From contig JAENWZ010000106.1 in assembly GCA_016649795.1 (NCBI GenBank), positions 1 through 7,376 of the forward strand: a DNA stretch of 7,376 nucleotides, written 5' to 3'. The notes under the pieces are model-generated. The model did no database searches, was not told the DNA's origin, and worked only from the letters and a program-made list of their open reading frames with translations. Source of the stretch: Proteiniphilum sp. GTDB lineage: Bacteria > Bacteroidota > Bacteroidia > Bacteroidales > Dysgonomonadaceae. Of the stretch, positions 1 to 5,050 are shown in pieces. Position numbers and translations under genes: made by a program. The number at the start of each line of letters is the position of its first letter. Within the stretch, counting starts at the first letter, position 1.

Positions 1-192
1 GACACCCGAGACACTCATCCCCACACCGGCCAGTATCAATGCTGCCGTACGTGGTATGCGGCTGATGGTGAGCAGAGCAAGCTTCTCCATCTCCCCGCTG
101 AAAATATTGCCAATAGAAATATCAGCCACCCCCACAAAAAGGGAGAGGGCAGCACAGAGTAGCATGATAACCGTCAGAACAAATAACCTCAA
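1..192 (-). CDS. FecCD-family iron-chelate ABC transporter permease, 5' part only
   Basis: Only the first 64 codons are present; the gene runs off the left edge. The predicted start is a hydrophobic segment (about residues 3-22, RLFVLTVIMLLCAALSLFVG), followed by VADISIGNIF and then SRIPRTAALILAGVGMSVSG at about residues 44-63. An R-x-PR-T motif leading into a glycine-rich helix is the hallmark of the FecCD/BtuC permeases, and the wording is closest to the YclN/FatD/CeuB branch that imports siderophore-bound iron with a binding protein and an ATPase. It would be an inner-membrane protein. I chose the TTG at 192 because a strong GGAGG (197-201) lies 4 nt upstream and because starting at the next ATG (165) would cut into the first helix. 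The gene follows dapL on the same strand after a 219-bp gap with its own candidate promoter. The substrate (iron siderophore, haem or cobalamin) cannot be told from this fragment. Confidence 0.82.
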   Translation of the reverse strand, partial: MRLFVLTVIMLLCAALSLFVGVADISIGNIFSGEMEKLALLTISRIPRTAALILAGVGMSVSGV

Positions 193-196
193 TGGA

Positions 197-201
197 CCTC
201 C
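197..201 (-). promoter_or_regulatory. Shine-Dalgarno sequence deciding the TTG start
   Basis: On the minus strand AAAGGAGG stands 4 nt before the TTG at 192. It is the only strong Shine-Dalgarno sequence in front of a gene in this window, and it lies too far (about 31 nt) from the next in-frame ATG at 165 to serve it. The spacing is short, so the start remains slightly uncertain. Confidence 0.55.
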
Positions 202-221
202 TTTGTTGATAATAGCAAAGG

Positions 222-243
222 CCGGTAAAGATGAGATTACCGG
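222..243. repeat. Perfect 7-bp inverted repeat in the leader of the iron permease gene
   Basis: CCGGTAA (222-228) and TTACCGG (237-243) are exact reverse complements around an 8-nt loop. Neither side is followed by a T-run, so it does not look like an intrinsic terminator. It lies between the probable promoter and the start codon of the FecCD-type gene, where it could be an operator or an RNA hairpin. Function is inferred only from position. Confidence 0.5.
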
Positions 244-278
244 TCTTAAGAAACTGTGATCATAAATTTTATCAGCAA

Positions 279-309
279 CAAAGGTATAGCTCTATGTGAC
301 CTCAAACAA
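279..309 (-). promoter_or_regulatory. Candidate Bacteroidetes promoter for the iron permease gene
   Basis: On the minus strand TACCTTTG (279-286) matches the phylum's -7 consensus TAnnTTTG exactly. A TTG (307-309) lies 20 nt upstream, within the spacing commonly seen for the -33 element; a TTTG at 303-306 is an alternative with 16 nt. Transcription would begin near 272, giving a leader of about 80 nt. The call rests on motif and position alone. Confidence 0.5.
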
Positions 310-330
310 TACCCATAACGGGGTATTTTT
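308..330. terminator. Weak hairpin downstream of dapL
   Basis: AATACCC (308-314) pairs with GGGTATT (321-327) around a 6-nt loop, about 85 nt beyond the dapL stop. On the minus strand the tail after the stem is GTTTG, a poor U-tract; on the plus strand it is TTT and then G. It could end dapF-dapL transcription, but the stem is short and its edge coincides with the putative -33 box of the next gene. Confidence 0.35.
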
Positions 331-411
331 GGGTCATTGAGCCATTTTTACTACTCATTAACAGCTATTTTTTTCCCTATTCTCCAAAAGAGTGCAGCAG
401 AAAAATCCACC

Positions 412-1620
412 TCAAAGCGTCCATTCTTTGATACGCTGAATGGCCTCCTCAGTTTTTTCTATACTGTTGAAAGCGGTCAGACGGAAATAGCCCTCCCCTT
501 CAGCACCGAAGCCTATGCCGGGGGTACCCACAATATGGCACTCCTGCAGTAGCCTGTCGAAGAAATCCCATGAGTTACCACCCTCCGGACATTTCATCCA
601 TACATAGGGAGCGTTCTCACCTCCGAAAACGGTGAACCCTTTCTCAATTAAACCCTTACGGATAATGGAAGCATTCTGCATATAGTAGGAAACCATCTCA
701 TCCACCTCTTTCTGTCCCTGCGGGGAATAAACAGCTTCGGCAGCACGCTGGATAATATAAGCCGTTCCGTTGAACTTGGTGGACTGACGGCGGTTCCATA
801 ATTGGTTCAACGAGACCTCCTCGCCGTCCGGAGTTTTCGTTTTCAATGCTTTCGGGACTACTGTATAACTGCAACGTACCCCCGTGAATCCGGCATTCTT
901 GGAATAGGATCGGAACTCGATGGCACACCGTTCCGCGTTTTCAATCTCATAGATACTCCGTGGGATCTCATTATCCCGTATAAATGCCTCGTAGGCGGCA
1001 TCAAAAAGGATCAGACTTTCATTCTCCAGTGCCCAGTCGACCCACCTTTTGAGTTCTGCCCTGGTCATGACAGTACCTGTGGGGTTGTTGGGATAACAGA
1101 GATAGACCACATCGGCCCGTTGTACCGGGATCTCAGGCAGAAACCCATTCTCCTCAGAACAAGGGAGCAGGATGGTTTTATTCGATTTACCGATCCGCAT
1201 AATCGTTGTATCCAGATAAACGGGATAGACAGGGTCTGTGATGGCTACGACATTGTCATCACCCAGGATATCTCCTATGTTTCCCGTATCGCTCTTGGAG
1301 CCGTCACTCACGAAAATCTCACCGGGAGTGATACCGATCCCTCTTTTCTGAAAATCTGTCTCAGCGATCTTCTCCCGCAGAAAAGTGTACCCCTGTTCCG
1401 GTCCGTAGCCACGAAAGGTCTCTTTCACAGCCATCTCATCCACCGCCCTGTGCAGGGATTCGGTCACCGCAGGTGATATAGGCAGCGTAACATCGCCAAT
1501 ACCCAGACGGATGATATCGGCATCGGGATGTGATGCAGTGAATTTCTTTACTTTTGCGGCGATCGTACTAAAGAGGTAGCTCTCTCCGAGCTGAAGGTAG
1601 TTTTCGTTGATTTGAAACAT
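412..1620 (-). CDS. dapL: LL-diaminopimelate aminotransferase
   Basis: This PLP enzyme (402 aa) converts tetrahydrodipicolinate with glutamate directly to LL-2,6-diaminopimelate, bypassing the acylated intermediates of the dapD/C/E route, in the cytoplasm. It is a fold-type I class I/II aminotransferase. Visible motifs are LGIGDVTLP near the N-terminus (39-47), RGYGPEQGY (70-78), the cofactor-binding YPNNPTG (176-182), D207-A-A-Y210, and SYSKNAGFTG with the Schiff-base lysine at 241. The C-terminal YFRLTAFNS supplies the arginine expected to bind the substrate carboxylate. The length is normal for the family (about 410 aa). LGIGDVTLP and SKNAGFTG favour DapL over a generic aspartate aminotransferase. 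The ATG at 1620 gives the usual N-terminus FQINENYLQL; no Shine-Dalgarno sequence precedes it and a repeat array reaches to within a few bases. dapF, encoding the next step, lies immediately upstream on the same strand, so co-transcription is likely. Confidence 0.95.
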   Translation of the reverse strand: MFQINENYLQLGESYLFSTIAAKVKKFTASHPDADIIRLGIGDVTLPISPAVTESLHRAVDEMAVKETFRGYGPEQGYTFLREKIAETDFQKRGIGITPGEIFVSDGSKSDTGNIGDILGDDNVVAITDPVYPVYLDTTIMRIGKSNKTILLPCSEENGFLPEIPVQRADVVYLCYPNNPTGTVMTRAELKRWVDWALENESLILFDAAYEAFIRDNEIPRSIYEIENAERCAIEFRSYSKNAGFTGVRCSYTVVPKALKTKTPDGEEVSLNQLWNRRQSTKFNGTAYIIQRAAEAVYSPQGQKEVDEMVSYYMQNASIIRKGLIEKGFTVFGGENAPYVWMKCPEGGNSWDFFDRLLQECHIVGTPGIGFGAEGEGYFRLTAFNSIEKTEEAIQRIKEWTL

Positions 1621-1622
1621 AG

Positions 1623-1727
1623 GATTGATTTACTGATTTACTGATTTATTGATGTGCCGATGTACCGAATCTTCTCATTGAATCATCGAATCATCGAATT
1701 ACCTAATCATCGCATCGGTAAATCGAA
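1623..1727. repeat. Degenerate octamer-period repeat array in the dapF-dapL spacer
   Basis: Reading the plus strand in 8-bp steps from 1629 gives TTTACTGA twice, TTTATTGA, TGTGCCGA and TGTACCGA, then one poorly matching unit. From 1680 in the same register come GAATCATC twice, GAATTACC, TAATCATC and GCATCGGT. Two sub-blocks, one built on TTTACTGA and one on GAATCATC, thus keep a common 8-bp phase over about 100 bp. Copies are imperfect, with no more than two identical in a row. There are no spacers and no long stem. The array fills nearly the whole 109-bp gap and ends just before the dapL ATG. Its function is unknown. Confidence 0.75.
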
Positions 1728-1729
1728 CA

Positions 1730-2566
1730 TTATACTTCTCCTTTGAATACAAAGTGGGCATCGCCGGTAAGGTAAACCTGATTGTTGTTTCTGTCCCACT
1801 CAATCTCAAGGATTCCGCCTTTTAACCGTACGGTCGCTTTGGGTTCTGTTCGGTTTGTAACAGCTCCTGCCACCACCGACGCACAGGCACCTGTACCGCA
1901 GGCGAGTGTCTCTCCACTGCCTCTCTCCCACACACGCATCTTCAGATTCTCTCTGTCGATAATTTCAATGAACTCTGTATTGGTACGTTCCGGGAAAAGA
2001 GGGTGATATTCAATCTTCGGACCGGTTTTTTCAATCTCCAGGGAGTCGATATCCTGCATAAAGATCACTGCATGGGGGTTTCCCATGGAGACAAAGGTGA
2101 TTTCATAATTTATCCCCTCTATCTCCACAGGGTAGTTGTTCATCTCAGGCAGTGTGGTCTGAAAATGAATGGATTCTTTGGCGGAGAGAATGGCTCTTCC
2201 CATATTCACGCGAATACGTTCTACAAGATTCGTTGCAGGATCCACCGTCAGGCTAAGCTGCTTGATGCCCGATTTCGTGCTCAGGTTTATCTCCCTTTTG
2301 TTGGTTAGTCCCCGTTCGAACAAATATTTCCCGACGCACCTCGCAGCGTTACCGCACATCTCCCCTTCACTGCCATCAGCATTGAACATGCGCATGGAGT
2401 AATCACCCACTTCGGATGGCCCTATCAGAATCAATCCGTCACTCCCCACACCAAAATGGCGGTCGCTCAGCTTACGGGAGAGCTCCTCCGGGTTCTCTAT
2501 CTTCTCCTCAAACAGGTTGACGTAGATATAATCATTGCCTGCGGCTTGCATTTTTTCGAACTTCAT
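1730..2566 (-). CDS. dapF: Diaminopimelate epimerase
   Basis: A cofactor-independent epimerase that turns LL-diaminopimelate into meso-diaminopimelate, the peptidoglycan cross-linking residue and lysine precursor. The protein (278 aa, normal length) has the family's two-fold pseudo-symmetric plan. The first catalytic cysteine is C71 in EMCGNAARC (69-77), preceded by NADGSE (62-67). The second is C223 in LACGTGACA (221-229), preceded by ERGSGET (214-220). FGVGSDGLI (38-46) and MGNPHAV (161-167) are further family motifs. The N-terminus MKFEKMQAAGNDYIYV matches the usual start, so the ATG at 2566 is secure although no Shine-Dalgarno sequence is evident. It is the first gene after the terminator ending the ABC transporter block and precedes dapL, whose product it uses as substrate. 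Both cysteines are intact, so it should be active. Confidence 0.97.
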   Translation of the reverse strand: MKFEKMQAAGNDYIYVNLFEEKIENPEELSRKLSDRHFGVGSDGLILIGPSEVGDYSMRMFNADGSEGEMCGNAARCVGKYLFERGLTNKREINLSTKSGIKQLSLTVDPATNLVERIRVNMGRAILSAKESIHFQTTLPEMNNYPVEIEGINYEITFVSMGNPHAVIFMQDIDSLEIEKTGPKIEYHPLFPERTNTEFIEIIDRENLKMRVWERGSGETLACGTGACASVVAGAVTNRTEPKATVRLKGGILEIEWDRNNNQVYLTGDAHFVFKGEV

Positions 2567-2609
2567 ATATTTATTATATTATTATACATTCCCTTCACTT
2601 TCTATTAAT

Positions 2610-2654
2610 AAAAAAACACCTGCGCGATTCCCATAGAAATCAGGCACGTGTTTT
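2610..2654 (-). terminator. Intrinsic terminator of the ABC transporter operon, possibly bidirectional
   Basis: A 17-position stem with arms 2613-2629 and 2638-2654 has outer pairs AAAACAC with GTGTTTT, then TGC with GCA, then GATT with AATC, broken by three mismatched positions, around an 8-nt loop. On the minus strand it is followed by seven T (A-run 2610-2616), the expected U-tract about 100 nt after the permease stop. On the plus strand only four T follow. It separates the ABC block from dapF, which starts about 45 nt further on. Confidence 0.72.
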
Positions 2655-2704
2655 AAGATTATATTTTCAAAAGTGTCGCTCTTTGTACGCAATTGCTACT
2701 ATTT

Positions 2705-2728
2705 CGACAAATATATATCTTTTTGTCG
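2705..2728. repeat. 7-bp inverted repeat enclosing a promoter-like motif
   Basis: CGACAAA (2705-2711) and TTTGTCG (2722-2728) are exact reverse complements separated by 10 nt. No T-run follows on the minus strand. The left arm contributes to the -7-like motif TATATTTG (2708-2715, minus strand), so the repeat could be an operator over that promoter or an RNA hairpin after the permease gene. Confidence 0.45.
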
Positions 2729-2740
2729 GTTTATTAGCAA
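2708..2740 (-). promoter_or_regulatory. Candidate Bacteroidetes promoter upstream of dapF
   Basis: Minus-strand TATATTTG (2708-2715) fits TAnnTTTG, with a TTG (2738-2740) 22 nt upstream. It lies just after the permease stop but before the terminator hairpin (2610-2654), so a transcript from here would have to pass that hairpin to reach dapF. I see no better TAnnTTTG match between the hairpin and dapF, only an AT-rich TATAAT-like stretch. Confidence 0.3.
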
Positions 2741-2755
2741 TAAAACAGCATAAAT

Positions 2756-4063
2756 TTATTTATACCTGGTCCACTTCATCATCTCTTTCAACGAAGGTTT
2801 CTTCCCGTACATCAGTATACCAACCCTGTAAATCTTGGCTGCCACAATAGAAATAAGGATAAAGGTACCATACAGCAACGCTATCGACAAGAGTTTTTCC
2901 CACAGAGGAATGCCAAACGGAATGCGTACCATTATCACAATGGGCGAACTCAAAGGAATGAGTGATGCCCAGAAAGCCAATGGCCCATCGGGATTGCTCA
3001 CACTGTAAAAGCCGGCGAAGAAAGCAAACATGATAATCAGCGTCACAGGCGTCAGAAACTGGCTGGTATCTTCCTCGCTATCCACCGCTGAGGCGAACAT
3101 CGCGAAAATGGAGGCGTACAAAACATAACCGCCAATAAAGAAAATAACAAAAAAGAGGCCAAGCTCCAACCAGTTGATACTGGTGATGGATTGCATGATT
3201 CCTTCCATATTGAACTCACTCATCCCGCCGGACATGGCCGCTGCCTGTTCGGGAGATGAGATAAACAACGACAGACCGCTGAATAAAACCCCCATCAATA
3301 TTCCCCAAATAGCCAATTGGGTAATCCCAACCAGTCCAATACCAACAATCTTTCCTATCAACAGATTCACCGGCTTCACCGAAGAGACCATCACCTCCAC
3401 GATACGGCTCTTTTTTTCTTCCAGCACAGCCTGCATCACCATATTGCCATACATAAGAATGAACATGTAGATGAGTACGGTAAATACCATTCCAATGATG
3501 GTGGCAAGCTCGGTAGATGATTCCTTCACGCTTCCATCATCTCCCTGACGCATTGTCTTCAGCGAAATGCGGGAACCGCTCTCCACGATAGAGCGGACCA
3601 TGGTGATCGCTTCGCTGTCCACATTGTTCGATTGAGAGAGTGCATCAAGTTTCTGTTGTGTTACTTTCTCGTTCAGAATATTCGATATCATCGACTGTAA
3701 CTCCTGTGGGGTCTGCTTTACGGATGTGAGAGAAACCGAACCGGGATTTTCATTCAGATCGTCGGTGATACGCAAAATAGCAAACAAATCCTTGCCTAAT
3801 CTCGATTCCGGATCTTGTTGTTCATCCTCACCCATGACCTGAAACTGATAGGTTTCCGTTGATTTCAACAGTGGAGCATAGATGCCTGTGTTGTCCTTCA
3901 CAGCGATATTTTTCACACCGCTTTCATTCAAGGTGGAAAGCCAGAGAGGGAGAAAAGTCAATGCGACCATAAGCAGGGGCATCAACAGGGTCAGGATGAT
4001 AAACGATTTTTTTCTTACCCTGGTACCGTATTCCCGTTGTATAATTAAACCTAAAGCATTCAT
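2756..4063 (-). CDS. ABC-2 type transporter permease (NatB-like)
   Basis: Membrane half of an ABC exporter, about 435 aa. After a short cytoplasmic start (LIIQREYGTRVRKKS), one helix (SFIILTLLMPLLMVALTFLP) leads to a large extracytoplasmic domain of roughly 150 residues. About six membrane segments then fill the C-terminal half, beginning ATIIGMVFTVLIYMFILMYG. The cytoplasmic EEKKSRIVEVMVSSVKP next to that segment is typical of the NatB/YhaP branch of ABC-2 permeases. Homologues have been called sodium exporters, but the substrate here is unknown. I chose the ATG at 4063, one nucleotide after the ATPase stop, because MNALGLIIQREY is the usual family start. ATGs at 4072 (8-bp overlap) and 4096 are in frame and would add 3 or 11 residues. 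The near-contact with the ATPase gene implies translational coupling. Confidence 0.9.
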   Translation of the reverse strand: MNALGLIIQREYGTRVRKKSFIILTLLMPLLMVALTFLPLWLSTLNESGVKNIAVKDNTGIYAPLLKSTETYQFQVMGEDEQQDPESRLGKDLFAILRITDDLNENPGSVSLTSVKQTPQELQSMISNILNEKVTQQKLDALSQSNNVDSEAITMVRSIVESGSRISLKTMRQGDDGSVKESSTELATIIGMVFTVLIYMFILMYGNMVMQAVLEEKKSRIVEVMVSSVKPVNLLIGKIVGIGLVGITQLAIWGILMGVLFSGLSLFISSPEQAAAMSGGMSEFNMEGIMQSITSINWLELGLFFVIFFIGGYVLYASIFAMFASAVDSEEDTSQFLTPVTLIIMFAFFAGFYSVSNPDGPLAFWASLIPLSSPIVIMVRIPFGIPLWEKLLSIALLYGTFILISIVAAKIYRVGILMYGKKPSLKEMMKWTRYK

Positions 4064-4064
4064 T

Positions 4065-4970
4065 CTATTCATTTGTGACAGTTTTAATAAAAACATCGTT
4101 CATGGTTGGCAACTCTTCATCGTAACTCACCACCTCATAATGATCGAAGAAAAGTCTCGCCAGATCATTGCTGCTGATGCCGTTTTCTTTTTTTATACGC
4201 AGGTCGATGAAATCGTGATAACTCTCTTTCGACAGCAGCGTGAAGGAGGGATGTGCAAAATCGAATTCATTCCCAAAAAGACGGAAACGAAAAATATTGG
4301 GCCGGTGATCTTTTCTGATGTCAAACACTTTTCCCTGCAACACCACCTCCGATTTGTGGATAAGGGCGATGTTATCGCACAACGACTCCACCGACTCCAT
4401 ATTATGTGTGGAGAGGATGATGGTTTTTCCCTCATCTTTCAAGCGCAACATCTCGTTTTTCACAATATCGGCATTCACCGGGTCAAAACCGCTGAAAGGT
4501 TCGTCGAATATCAGCAGATCGGGGTTGTGGATCACCGTGGTGATGAACTGTACTTTTTGCTGCATCCCTTTCGACAGCTCCTCTACCCTGCGATTATACC
4601 AGCTCATGATATCGAATCGTTGAAACCATATCATCAACTCCCGGTGTGCGTCTTTCTTCGACATACCACGCAGCTGAGTGAGATACATGGCCTGCTCCCC
4701 CACCTTCATTTTTTTGTACAGTCCGCGCTCTTCAGGCATATAACCGATGCGATAGACATCTTCGTTCTTCGAGGGTTTTCCCTCAATCAACACCTCTCCG
4801 CTATCGGGAGCCGTGATGCGGGTGATGATACGTATCAGGGTTGTTTTTCCGGCACCATTGGGTCCCAACAACCCGAAAACCGATCCCTTGGGAACCTGAA
4901 TGCTCACCTTGTTTAGCGCCAGATGATTGGCATATTGCTTCACTACATCAATAGTTTCTAAGTACATCAT
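4065..4970 (-). CDS. ABC transporter ATP-binding protein (NatA-like)
   Basis: Cytoplasmic ATPase of the exporter whose permease follows it, about 301 aa. In order it shows Walker A GPNGAGKTT (36-44); GYMPEERGLY (76-85), where the Q-loop normally lies, a variant usual in this NatA/YhaQ branch; the signature LSKGMQQ (132-138); Walker B LLIFDEPFSGFDP with E157 as the catalytic base; and the H-loop histidine in LSTHN (H189). A C-terminal extension of about 80 residues, predicted to be the DUF4162-type domain, ends the protein. All nucleotide-handling residues appear intact. I chose the ATG at 4970; an ATG at 4967 and a TTG at 4979 are in frame. The gene begins about 80 bp after the dnaG stop with no obvious hairpin or promoter between, so it may be co-transcribed with dnaG. 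Confidence 0.93.
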   Translation of the reverse strand: MMYLETIDVVKQYANHLALNKVSIQVPKGSVFGLLGPNGAGKTTLIRIITRITAPDSGEVLIEGKPSKNEDVYRIGYMPEERGLYKKMKVGEQAMYLTQLRGMSKKDAHRELMIWFQRFDIMSWYNRRVEELSKGMQQKVQFITTVIHNPDLLIFDEPFSGFDPVNADIVKNEMLRLKDEGKTIILSTHNMESVESLCDNIALIHKSEVVLQGKVFDIRKDHRPNIFRFRLFGNEFDFAHPSFTLLSKESYHDFIDLRIKKENGISSNDLARLFFDHYEVVSYDEELPTMNDVFIKTVTNE

Positions 4971-5050
4971 CCAATTCAATTATTTTTTCAGATTCATAAT
5001 TATTACGTGATTCATCGCAATTTTTAAGCTTTCAGCGCAAGGGACCGGGG

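Noticed and set aside
76..95. Plus-strand open frame at 56-259
   Set aside because: The minus strand encodes a recognisable FecCD permease start here; the plus-strand product matches nothing.
193..275. Riboswitch in the leader of the iron permease
   Set aside because: Apart from one 7-bp hairpin there is no multi-stem architecture or conserved core such as a cobalamin B12 box, and the leader is only about 80 nt.
802..1476. Plus-strand open frame of 224 codons
   Set aside because: Entirely antisense to dapL, which has all its catalytic motifs, and with no recognisable domain of its own.
1623..1727. CRISPR array
   Set aside because: The units are 8 bp, contiguous and degenerate, with no unique spacers and no cas genes nearby.
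3882..4916. Long plus-strand open frame of 344 codons
   Set aside because: It lies opposite the ATPase and the start of the permease, both with clear family motifs. Its product is rich in His, Phe and Ile with no recognisable domain, as expected of an antisense shadow.
4971..5050. Terminator between dnaG and the ATPase gene
   Set aside because: Only a very short GACC/GGTC pairing occurs near the dnaG stop, without a following T-run, so I see no convincing hairpin.
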